A stretch of DNA of 64,000 nt from Eubacterium sp. ER2 (GTDB lineage: Bacteria; Bacillota; Clostridia; Lachnospirales; Lachnospiraceae): contig NZ_JPJE01000036.1 in NCBI RefSeq assembly GCF_000765215.1, forward strand, positions 1 to 64,000, given 5' to 3'. The translations under genes and the position numbers were made by a program. Positions 28,053 through 35,439 of the stretch are shown here, one piece after another. The notes under the pieces were generated by a model that searched no databases, was not told where the DNA came from, and saw only the letters and a program-made list of their open reading frames with translations. Each line of letters begins with the position of its first letter. Within the stretch, counting starts at the first letter, position 1.

Positions 28053-28523
28053 CTAAGCACCGCCTTCCCTGACTGCCTGGAGTATTTCTTTGAGTTTCTC
28101 CAATGTAACTTTTCCATAGTAGACGTCATCCACTACCAGAACCGGCGCCAGTGCGCAAGACCCAAGACAGTTGACTGTTTCCAATGAGAACATACCGTCC
28201 TGCGTTGTTTCCCCCGGACCAATCTTAAGCTCTCTTTGAATCCCATCGATCAGCGTAGTTGCACCTCGGATATGACAGGCTGTCCCGTCACAGCATTTGA
28301 TGATATGTTTTCCCTTCGGCACAAGACTTAGCGCTTTGTAAAAGGTCGCCATGGCATAGAGTGAAGCCACGGGGCAACCAAGTTCTCCCGCAAGTGCCTC
28401 CATCCCCTCCCGGGGCACATACTGAAATTCCCGCTGCATATCCTGCATGATCGCAAGGGCATACCTTTGGTCTGGCTGATAGGAATGAATGATCTCCCCA
28501 ATCCTTTTCTCGGATACTTCCAT
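28053..28523 (-). CDS. NuoE-like [2Fe-2S] subunit of the tungsten oxidoreductase complex
   Basis: A 156-residue thioredoxin-like ferredoxin of the NuoE/HydC family. The N-terminal helical part (QRYALAIMQDMQREFQYVP) precedes the cluster-binding cysteines in CCDGTACHIRGA near 90-101 and CLGSCALAP near 130-138. It partners the NuoF-like flavoprotein encoded 4 bases downstream. It lies between the MoaD-like and NuoF-like genes in one message. Confidence 0.92.
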   Translation of the reverse strand: MEVSEKRIGEIIHSYQPDQRYALAIMQDMQREFQYVPREGMEALAGELGCPVASLYAMATFYKALSLVPKGKHIIKCCDGTACHIRGATTLIDGIQRELKIGPGETTQDGMFSLETVNCLGSCALAPVLVVDDVYYGKVTLEKLKEILQAVREGGA

Positions 28524-28543
28524 CGTCTTTCACCACCTTATTG

Positions 28544-28819
28544 TTATCCGCCAGCCACCACAGGGAATATAGACACTGTATCTGTCGGGGACAGCTTTGT
28601 GTCAATCCCTCCAAGATGCTCCACATGCCGTCCGTTTACCAAGATAATGATTTCTTGTCCGAGCTCCGTTCCGTCCGGTGTCAGCAGCTTTTCGCGGAGT
28701 CTGTCCCCGTAGGTCTCGCTTAAGGCAATCGTCAGTTTCCGGACATCCTCCTGATAAGGAAAATCCACCGCCTTACATTTTGTATATTCTCTGAGGTAGG
28801 CAAAAAATTTCACTGTCAT
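28544..28819 (-). CDS. MoaD/ThiS-family sulfur carrier
   Basis: A 91-residue ubiquitin-like protein ending in Val-Ala-Gly-Gly, the tail that is adenylated and thiocarboxylated before sulfur transfer to the pterin dithiolene. It begins MTVKFFAYLREYTKCKAVDF and contains IILVNGRHVEHLGG. It sits between the oxidoreductase catalytic gene and the NuoE-like gene, so it was recruited into the tungsten-enzyme operon. A MoaE partner gene is not in the window. A dedicated MoaD for tungstopterin is inference. Confidence 0.85.
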   Translation of the reverse strand: MTVKFFAYLREYTKCKAVDFPYQEDVRKLTIALSETYGDRLREKLLTPDGTELGQEIIILVNGRHVEHLGGIDTKLSPTDTVSIFPVVAGG

Positions 28820-28867
28820 CTCTTACTCCCGGCAGGCGGACATAGCCGCCTGCCTTCCATATTGTCT

Positions 28868-30670
28868 TTATAATCCAAGTTCCCTGTCCTTCTCCGGTGT
28901 GGGGGTTCCTTCTGTATCCCAGCCTCTCACCTGATAGTACTCCTGCAGCATAGTATGCAGTTCATTGACTTTTCCCTTCGCAGGCCCATCAGTCAGCTGT
29001 TCTCTTAAAAGTCTTGGCGGAAGCGTATCCTTCTCCACGCCTGCCGCAATGTTAAATTTCTTCTCCAAGTTCCAGATTCTCTCGCCTTTCAGAAGAATAT
29101 CTGCATCGCTCTCATCGCTGCCTACTGCCTCCCGGTACTGGGAGGCGATTTCCGGCAATCCCAGTGCAAAGGATGTGAACAGGCACACGCCTGCTGAGTC
29201 GATAAGAGCCGTTAGATCCTGAAATGTCTTTAGCATGGATGCCTTCCCTTCGGTTACCAGCGGATCCATCTTCACAGGCAGACCCAGGACTTCCGGGGAG
29301 GTCATATATCCACGCACATGGCAGCCGCCCCGATTGGATGTAGCATATTCCAGTCCGATCCCTTGCAGGGCGCGGCCGTCGTAAGCCGGCATCTCCTGCT
29401 TTTTCACGGACATTGATAGCTCTGGATGTCCATACTTTTCCGCCAGCCGGTATGAACCCATTGCCAGCTGCTTCCCGAATCCCTCGTTCTTGCCTGTCAT
29501 TTCCGCCAGTTTTACCATAGTCGCCGCATCTCCGAAACGCACCGGAATACCGCCCGTATCTTCCTCTGTTATGTACCCTGCCTCAAATAATTCCATAGCA
29601 CATGCAATGGTCGCACCAAGAGTGATGGGATCGAAGCCATATTCGTTACAGATAAAGTTTGCCTTGCAGACAGCCTCCAGATCATCAATGCCACAGTCTG
29701 CGCCAAAGGACCATCCCGCCTCATATTCCGGCCCCTCTCCTCTGGACTTGAAGGGACCGTTTGGGATATCGACCACACGGCCACAGCCAATACAGCAGCC
29801 GAAACATCCCTTGTTCCTGATCAGATACTTTTCTGTCAGTGTCTCGCCGGAAATATTATCCGCCTTATCATATACAGCACCATCTCTTCCATTACGGAGC
29901 GGAAGTCCGCCGCTCTCATTGATAATATTTACCAGTATCTCCGTACCATAGGCTGCCAGTCCTGTCCCTGTTACCGGGTGTGCCTTCAGAATCGTTCTCG
30001 CATTCTCAATAGCCTCCAGAAACTTCTCCGGTCTTGCCACATAGATGGATTTCGTTCCCTTTACAGCTACTGCTTTCAGCTTCTTACTTCCCATCACGGC
30101 ACCCAGGCCACCCCGCCCTGCTGCCCGGTGTTTGTCATTCATAACGCCGGCATACAAGCAGAGATTCTCACCGGTAGGTCCGATACAGGATACACGGAAA
30201 GACTGCCCACAGATCCGGTTCAATTCGTCTGTCGTTTCATAGACAGTTCTGCCCCACAGATTGGAGGCATCCCGCAGTTCCACTTCATCATCATTAATGT
30301 AGAGATACACCGGATGATCGCTTACCCCTTCAAAAATAATGCCGTCGTATCCAGCATACTTCAGTTCCGGCCCAAAATGTCCGCCGGAGTTAGCTGCTCC
30401 AATAGTCCCGGTCAGTGGTGCTTTTGCCACCACTTCGAATCTTCCGCTGCAAGCTGCCGCCGTGCCGGTCAGCGGTCCTGTCATAAATATTAAGTTATTG
30501 TCCGGCCCCAGTGGATCCACATTCGGATCCACCTCATCACAGAAATATTTGGTCCCCAGCCCTCTGGCTCCCACGAAATCCTTTGCAGACTGCATATTCA
30601 GGGGCTCTTTGCGAATTGTTCCTGACGAAAGATCAACACGAATGATTTGTCCCATATATCCGTTCATCAT
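28868..30670 (-). CDS. Tungsten-dependent aldehyde oxidoreductase (AOR family, WorL-like)
   Basis: A 600-residue aldehyde:ferredoxin oxidoreductase family enzyme that oxidises aldehydes to acids at a bis-tungstopterin centre. It begins [18 protein letters not shown], with the N-terminal domain motif [10 protein letters not shown]. The [4Fe-4S] ligands are C289, C292 or C293, and C296 (in [10 protein letters not shown]) plus C496 in DSAGVC. The pterin-binding stretch [18 protein letters not shown] lies near 434-451. It overlaps the ferredoxin gene as ATGA and is followed by NuoEFG-like genes, matching the gut-associated bifurcating WOR enzymes. The aldehyde substrate is unknown. Confidence 0.93.
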   Translation of the reverse strand: MMNGYMGQIIRVDLSSGTIRKEPLNMQSAKDFVGARGLGTKYFCDEVDPNVDPLGPDNNLIFMTGPLTGTAAACSGRFEVVAKAPLTGTIGAANSGGHFGPELKYAGYDGIIFEGVSDHPVYLYINDDEVELRDASNLWGRTVYETTDELNRICGQSFRVSCIGPTGENLCLYAGVMNDKHRAAGRGGLGAVMGSKKLKAVAVKGTKSIYVARPEKFLEAIENARTILKAHPVTGTGLAAYGTEILVNIINESGGLPLRNGRDGAVYDKADNISGETLTEKYLIRNKGCFGCCIGCGRVVDIPNGPFKSRGEGPEYEAGWSFGADCGIDDLEAVCKANFICNEYGFDPITLGATIACAMELFEAGYITEEDTGGIPVRFGDAATMVKLAEMTGKNEGFGKQLAMGSYRLAEKYGHPELSMSVKKQEMPAYDGRALQGIGLEYATSNRGGCHVRGYMTSPEVLGLPVKMDPLVTEGKASMLKTFQDLTALIDSAGVCLFTSFALGLPEIASQYREAVGSDESDADILLKGERIWNLEKKFNIAAGVEKDTLPPRLLREQLTDGPAKGKVNELHTMLQEYYQVRGWDTEGTPTPEKDRELGL

Positions 30671-31146
30671 GCCTTTGCCTCCTCTCCGAATACGTCTTTA
30701 AATCGGTCGGCCACAGCGCGTTTTCTATCCATTCCTTCATCCGGGTCCTCATAAGTGATCGCTCCGGTCGGACAGAATTTTGCGCATTTGGGTTCACCAC
30801 CGCACAGATCACATTTATGTACCTGCTTTTTTTCCTTATTGAAGCTGATATTCCCCAGCGGACAGGCATTCATGCACATCTTACATCCGATACATTTTGT
30901 ATGGTCCATGACAACTGCACCAATTTCATCTCTGCTGATCGCTCCCACTGGGCATATCTCCAGACAGCAGGGTTCTTCACACTGCAGGCACATAACAGGA
31001 ATATTGATCGCCGCTTCTTCGTATGCCATGACTGTCACATTGGCATTTCTCGGATTGAACGCCTGGTCATGACCAAACGAACAGACCAGTTCACAGGTTC
31101 TGCATCCGATACATTTTTCAGGCTTGATCATTAATTGTTTTCCCAT
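30667..31146 (-). CDS. Four-cluster ferredoxin subunit (WorS/AorA-like)
   Basis: A 159-residue polyferredoxin with four [4Fe-4S] motifs: [11 protein letters not shown] near 12, [14 protein letters not shown] near 53, [12 protein letters not shown] near 85 and [15 protein letters not shown] near 112. It is coded directly before the AOR gene with a four-base overlap. Small ferredoxins in this position shuttle electrons from the tungsten site to the flavoprotein. AAAGGAGG lies 10 bases before the ATG. It is the first gene behind the riboswitch-like leader. Confidence 0.92.
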   Translation of the reverse strand: MGKQLMIKPEKCIGCRTCELVCSFGHDQAFNPRNANVTVMAYEEAAINIPVMCLQCEEPCCLEICPVGAISRDEIGAVVMDHTKCIGCKMCMNACPLGNISFNKEKKQVHKCDLCGGEPKCAKFCPTGAITYEDPDEGMDRKRAVADRFKDVFGEEAKA

Positions 31147-31168
31147 TCCGTTCCAACCTCCTTTACAT

Positions 31169-31315
31169 AAAAAAATCCATTATCATATCTTCCGATATAA
31201 TAATGGCTCCTTCGCAATCAGGCAGGCAGCCTCGTTCCCAAGACTACCCATTGGTCCCGCCTTCCCGTAAACAAATCGGCACGCACACGTCGGAAGCACT
31301 GGACTCGGAGTTTAT
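31169..31315 (-). ncRNA. Candidate Moco/Tuco riboswitch with terminator before the oxidoreductase operon
   Basis: The leader on the minus strand contains CTCCGAG (31310-31304), CCAATGGGTA (31254-31245), GAGGCTGCCTGCC (31233-31221) and a closing GGAG (31210-31207) that can pair with CTCC. The blocks match those before tupA. Immediately downstream is a strong intrinsic terminator: a 13-bp stem from 31206 to 31177 with loop GGAA, then seven Ts (31175-31169). The ribosome-binding site follows at 31164-31157. Premature termination when cofactor is plentiful is the likely logic. The family call is by motif and context. Confidence 0.78.
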
Positions 31316-31333
31316 ATCATGTTTCTTTTATTC

Positions 31334-31339
31334 ATTATA
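31334..31339 (-). promoter_or_regulatory. -10 box of the oxidoreductase operon
   Basis: TATAAT on the minus strand at 31339-31334, about 20 bases before the structured leader. A convincing -35 box is not seen. Confidence 0.5.
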
Positions 31340-31396
31340 ATACAAATCACCTGATTATTCTATATTTTATTTCTTTTTTTCTAATAATTTATAGTT

Positions 31397-31864
31397 CTAT
31401 TCGTTATTTTTTTGACGTATTTTTACTCGCTCACCCTCGCAAATGCTCCCACCTGATACACTCACGGCATACCAGCACCCTTCCCGGAGCAGACAGGGCA
31501 GGCCCCGCTTCACTCTCTCACATTCTGCAAAGCATCTTCCCTTCCCTTTTTTGATCTCAAGAACTATTCCCTTACATACCAGTTGCATCCCTTTTTTGAT
31601 CGTTCCCAGTTCGTCCTTGGGAATATCAATCCACATATTGGCCTTAAAACGTCTGAAGCACAGTCCCTGCACGCTCTGTCGCAACATCCATTCTCCAGCG
31701 CTGACCGCAGCTATGCTCACTGGAGCATCCACATCTTCAAAGTGGAAATCTCCTCTGACACCTTTCCCTTCCACGATTTCTGCGGTTCTTATCCTCCTTC
31801 CTGGTTTCCCTTTCTCCTCGAATATATATAGGGCATCTACCCTGCCGCTGCACTCTCTGCTCAT
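31397..31864 (-). CDS. MOSC-domain protein
   Basis: A 155-residue single-domain MOSC protein. Matching segments are KGVRGDFHFEDVDAPVSIAA and LCFRRFKANMWIDI; Cys residues occur in RCFAECERVKRGLPC. MOSC domains deliver sulfur to molybdenum enzymes or bind the pterin cofactor, and small stand-alone ones often sit in molybdopterin gene sets. It is the first gene of the island, separated from the ferredoxin gene by a promoter and riboswitch-like leader, so the two are separate or only partly joined transcripts. Confidence 0.82.
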   Translation of the reverse strand: MSRECSGRVDALYIFEEKGKPGRRIRTAEIVEGKGVRGDFHFEDVDAPVSIAAVSAGEWMLRQSVQGLCFRRFKANMWIDIPKDELGTIKKGMQLVCKGIVLEIKKGKGRCFAECERVKRGLPCLLREGCWYAVSVSGGSICEGERVKIRQKNNE

Positions 31865-31981
31865 GCTTTCACTCCACTCCTCTTCATAACTCCATCTAAA
31901 TTAGCGGCGGCCTGCCCTCTACAGAGCCGTCTTTATCCAGAACTAAGTTTAACTGCATACGAAAAAAAAGGCAAGCCATGC

Positions 31982-32030
31982 TTGACATTTCATTCGCCTT
32001 GTCATATTATTGTACTACGAAAGTAATACA
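31982..32030 (+). promoter_or_regulatory. Promoter and operator-like palindrome of the ABC exporter
   Basis: TTGACA (31982-31987), 17 bases, TATTAT (32005-32010) make a strong promoter. Directly at the predicted start lies TGTACTAC-GAAA-GTAATACA (32011-32030), a palindrome with one mismatch in eight pairs, in a position suited to a repressor. Confidence 0.7.
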
Positions 32031-32060
32031 TTAATACAAATCTGCAAAGGAGGCACACAC

Positions 32061-32801
32061 ATGGAACAAGTGATCTTAAAGACAAACCACCTCACAAAAC
32101 GCTACGGCCACCGAGCCGTTGTAGAAAATCTGTCCATGACCATATATAAGGGGGACATCTACGGATTTATCGGAAAAAACGGAGCCGGAAAGACAACTCT
32201 CATCCGCATGGTGACCGGCCTTGCCGCCCCCAGCGACGGCAGCATCCAGCTCTTCGGGAGCGGCAGTCTCCTGGAGGGGCGCCGCAGGATCGGCACAGTC
32301 ATCGAGGCGCCGGCCTTCTATCCCGGCATGACCGCCCGGGAGAACATCGTCGCTTTCTCCAAACTCCAGGGGCTCCACGATTTCTCCCACACAGAGGACC
32401 TGCTCGAGCTGGTCGGTCTGACTCATACGGGGAAGAAAAAGTGCAGGAACTTCTCGCTCGGCATGAAACAGCGCCTGGCCATCGCCATCGCACTCATAGG
32501 GGACCCGGAGCTCCTCATCCTGGATGAGCCCACCAACGGCCTTGACCCGGAGGGCATGAAGGAGGTCCGGGACCTGATCTTGAAGCTGAACCAGGAAAAA
32601 GGCATCACAGTCCTCGTATCCAGCCACATCCTTGGAGAACTGTCCAAATTTGCCACCCGCTACGGCATCATCCACCACGGGAAGCTGATCGAGGAGTTCA
32701 CAGAGGAGGATCTGTGGCGCAGGTGCGCGGGGACTGGCCGCCAGGACATTAATCTGGAAGACTACTTTTTAAGTAGGATCGGAGGGAAACAGGCATGTTA
32801 A
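32061..32801 (+). CDS. ABC transporter ATPase, bacitracin/lantibiotic export type
   Basis: A 246-residue ATPase. Walker A GKNGAGKTT lies near 41-49, the signature SLGMKQRLAIAIAL near 135, Walker B LLILDEPTNGLDPEG near 155, and VLVSSHILGEL carries the switch His. This is the BcrA-type subgroup used for drug or peptide export. ATG 32061 is chosen because AAAGGAGG at 32046-32053 precedes it. It overlaps the permease gene by 7 bases. No sensor kinase or regulator gene is adjacent, so control may rest on the palindrome at the promoter. Confidence 0.9.
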   Translation: MEQVILKTNHLTKRYGHRAVVENLSMTIYKGDIYGFIGKNGAGKTTLIRMVTGLAAPSDGSIQLFGSGSLLEGRRRIGTVIEAPAFYPGMTARENIVAFSKLQGLHDFSHTEDLLELVGLTHTGKKKCRNFSLGMKQRLAIAIALIGDPELLILDEPTNGLDPEGMKEVRDLILKLNQEKGITVLVSSHILGELSKFATRYGIIHHGKLIEEFTEEDLWRRCAGTGRQDINLEDYFLSRIGGKQAC

Positions 32802-33640
32802 ATTTGATAAGAAGCGACATTTTTAAACTGAGAAAGGCAAAGTATTTCTGGATACTGCTGTTCATCAACATCCTCCTGGCTGTCGGCACTGTCTATCTGC
32901 TGGACTTCACCTACAAGCTGGCCGGGGACTCCATGGAAGCCCAGCTCACACAGGAGCAGGCCGCCCTGGACGACGCGGGCATGAATGTGTCCGTGGAGGG
33001 CATTCCCACAGGTCACGACCAGCTCAGCACCTCCGGCCAGCTGCTGACCTTCTTCGCCGGCAACACCACGCTGCTTATGGCTGTCCTCATCTCGCTCTTT
33101 GTCGGGAGCGAATTCAACAACGGGACTGTCAAGATCATCGCCTCCCGAAATTACAGCCGACTGAAGATCTATCTGTCCAAACTGTTTGTAGGCATCCTGG
33201 CCTCCGTCCTCTTCACCCTGGTGTTTGTCCTGGCTGCCACCATGACCGCCACCGCACTGTGGGGCTTTGGGGATGTATCCGGCTCCTACGCCTCCCAGCT
33301 GCTGCTGAAAGGAGCTCTGGAACTGCTTCTGGGCGCCTCCTACGTGTCCCTCTTTGTCATGTTCAGTTTTCTGATCCGGCAAAACGGGGGCTCTCTGGCT
33401 GCCAACATCTGCTTTCTGGAATTCACTTCCCTCGTGGTCACCTTAGGGGAGATGCTTATCCACCATTTTCTCGGCAGGACAGTCACCCTGTCAGACTACC
33501 TGCCGGACATGTGCATGACAGCCCTCACCCAGAATCCGGACAGGAATACGCTCCTGCGAGCCGCCCTGGTGGGAGTTTGCTTCCTTCTCGTACCTGCCGT
33601 ACTGGGAGCCGCCAGCTTCCGGAAAAGGGATATCAAATAG
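32795..33640 (+). CDS. ABC-2 type permease
   Basis: A 281-residue membrane protein with about six transmembrane helices and one large loop after the first (residues about 40-75), typical of BcrB-like permeases that pair with the ATPase encoded upstream. The segment FVGSEFNNGTVKIIASRNYS is characteristic of ABC-2 permeases. Start and upstream stop overlap (ATGTTAA), implying coupled translation. The substrate is unknown. Confidence 0.87.
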   Translation: MLNLIRSDIFKLRKAKYFWILLFINILLAVGTVYLLDFTYKLAGDSMEAQLTQEQAALDDAGMNVSVEGIPTGHDQLSTSGQLLTFFAGNTTLLMAVLISLFVGSEFNNGTVKIIASRNYSRLKIYLSKLFVGILASVLFTLVFVLAATMTATALWGFGDVSGSYASQLLLKGALELLLGASYVSLFVMFSFLIRQNGGSLAANICFLEFTSLVVTLGEMLIHHFLGRTVTLSDYLPDMCMTALTQNPDRNTLLRAALVGVCFLLVPAVLGAASFRKRDIK

Positions 33641-33673
33641 CGGGACAGCCGTTCAATGCCTGCCGGGCGCACC

Positions 33674-33720
33674 ACCAAAAAAAGACACTGCGGGGATCTT
33701 GTATCCTCACAGTGTCTTTC
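33674..33720. terminator. Bidirectional terminator between exporter and ilvE
   Basis: AAAGACACTG (33681-33690) pairs with CAGTGTCTTT (33710-33719). On the minus strand the stem is followed by a T tract, 12 bases past the ilvE stop. It also lies 40 bases after the permease stop on the plus strand. Confidence 0.85.
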
Positions 33721-33731
33721 TGTCAGCTCTG

Positions 33732-34757
33732 TTAGCAGATCTTGTGGATCCATCCCTCCGGAGCCTCGATGTGGCCCATCTGGATGCCTGTCAGTGTGTC
33801 GTACAGCTTCTGGATGACCGGTCCCATCTTCTCCATACCGCTGGGGAAGCAGATCTCCCTGTCGTGGTCCACGATCTTTCCAACCGGTGAGATAACTGCC
33901 GCTGTGCCGCACAGACCGCACTCTGCAAAATCCTTGACCTCGTCCATATAGACCTCCCTCTCCTCTGTCTTCAGTCCCAGGTAGTGCTCTGCCACATAGA
34001 GGAGTGAACGTCTTGTGATAGAAGGCAGGATTGTGGGAGACTTTGGTGTGACAACTGTGTTGTCCTTTGTCACGAAGAGGAAGTTGGCTCCGCCGGTCTC
34101 CTCCACCTTGGTCCTTGTGGCTGAGTCAAGATACATGTTCTCGTCAAAGCCCTTCTCGTGAGCGTCAACAATAGCGTACAGGCTCATGGCATAGTTCAGG
34201 CCGGCCTTTACATGGCCTGTTCCGTGGGGAGCTGCTCTGTCGTAGTCACACACGCGGATGGTAATCGGCTTTGCACCGCCCTTGAAGTAGGGTCCTACCG
34301 GTGTGGTGAACACGCGGAACTGATACTCCTCTGCCGGCTTTACGCCAATGACAGAGTTGGAACCGAACATATAGGGACGGATGTATAAGGTAGCGCCTGA
34401 TCCGTAGGGCGGAACATAGGCTGCATTTGCCTCCACTACCTTGTGGACAGCCTCAACAAAACGATCCTCCGGAAATACCGGCATCTCCAGCCTCTTTGCG
34501 GAGGATGCCATCCTCTGTGCGTTCAGATCCGGGCGGAAAGTAACGATATGTCCGTCCTCCGTTGTGTAAGCCTTCAGTCCCTCAAAGCATGTCTGCGCAT
34601 ACTGGAGGACGCAGGCACATTCGTTGAGCACAATATTCGCGTCGGATGTCAGTGTACCTTCATCCCAGGCTCCATCCTTGTAGTTGGAAACGTATCTCTT
34701 ATCGGTCTGCATGTAGGCAAATCCGAGATTAGACCAGTCGATATTCTTTTTTTCCAT
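33732..34757 (-). CDS. ilvE: Branched-chain amino acid aminotransferase
   Basis: A 341-residue fold-type IV PLP enzyme that performs the last step of valine, leucine and isoleucine synthesis. The probable PLP lysine is K184 in GHVKAGLNYAMSL, and the cofactor-phosphate region lies in TKVEETGGANFLFV. Length and motifs match the class II (eukaryote-like) BCAT group. It has its own promoter 60 bases upstream of the start but sits next to ilvBN, so the pathway genes are grouped. Confidence 0.93.
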   Translation of the reverse strand: MEKKNIDWSNLGFAYMQTDKRYVSNYKDGAWDEGTLTSDANIVLNECACVLQYAQTCFEGLKAYTTEDGHIVTFRPDLNAQRMASSAKRLEMPVFPEDRFVEAVHKVVEANAAYVPPYGSGATLYIRPYMFGSNSVIGVKPAEEYQFRVFTTPVGPYFKGGAKPITIRVCDYDRAAPHGTGHVKAGLNYAMSLYAIVDAHEKGFDENMYLDSATRTKVEETGGANFLFVTKDNTVVTPKSPTILPSITRRSLLYVAEHYLGLKTEEREVYMDEVKDFAECGLCGTAAVISPVGKIVDHDREICFPSGMEKMGPVIQKLYDTLTGIQMGHIEAPEGWIHKIC

Positions 34758-34815
34758 GGATAATTCCCCCGTTCTGTATTTTATTGGTCAATGGTTATCT
34801 TCTTGATCTTTTCTC

Positions 34816-34844
34816 ATTATAGTACGGTCATTAACAAAATTCAA
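34816..34844 (-). promoter_or_regulatory. Promoter of ilvE
   Basis: TTGAAT (34844-34839), 17 bases, TATAAT (34821-34816) on the minus strand, in the 156-base gap between ilvN and ilvE. Confidence 0.75.
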
Positions 34845-34913
34845 GAGTGCGCTCTGTTTTTTTGCAATCAATTTCAGAGTCCGCTCTGCGGGCTCCGGAC
34901 ACCCCGGAAAATG

Positions 34914-35423
34914 CTACCTCTCCATCATGCTGATGGACTCGATGCCGACGCTTCCTCCCCGCACCACCTCAATGCTCCTGAACTCCTCCTTCATGAGCTT
35001 GATCACGGCGTCATTCTTGGTGGCTGTCTGCACAAACTCCAGGAGCAGGCTGTCCTTCCCGTAGTCGATGACCTTTGCCTTGAAGGTCTCCGCGATCTGG
35101 AAAGCCTCCACCTTATCCTCAGCGCTGCAGTTTTTCACTTTCACGTACAGGATCTCCTTCATCCGCACGAAAATGTCTGTAAAGTCAATGACCTTGATCA
35201 CCTCCACCAGACGGTTGAGCTGTTTTTTGATCTGCTCAAAGGTCTCGTCGTCGCTGACCGTGGCGATGGTCATTCTGGACACTGTGGGATCCTCTGTAGT
35301 CCCCACAGTCAGGCTGTCCAGGTTGTAGGACTTTCCGGAGAAAAGTCCTGAGATTTTCGAGAGAACACCTACCTGATTCTCCACGTAAAGGGATATCCAT
35401 CTTTTTTTCATTCCGTTGCTCAT
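34914..35423 (-). CDS. ilvN: Acetolactate synthase regulatory subunit
   Basis: A 169-residue small subunit of acetolactate synthase that confers valine feedback control on IlvB. An N-terminal ACT domain begins WISLYVENQVGVLSKISGLF and contains NLDSLTVGTTEDPTVSRMTI. A second ACT-like domain follows from about residue 80. It lies 16 bases after ilvB in the same message. Confidence 0.95.
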   Translation of the reverse strand: MSNGMKKRWISLYVENQVGVLSKISGLFSGKSYNLDSLTVGTTEDPTVSRMTIATVSDDETFEQIKKQLNRLVEVIKVIDFTDIFVRMKEILYVKVKNCSAEDKVEAFQIAETFKAKVIDYGKDSLLLEFVQTATKNDAVIKLMKEEFRSIEVVRGGSVGIESISMMER

Positions 35424-35439
35424 TCTACTCTTCTCCTTT

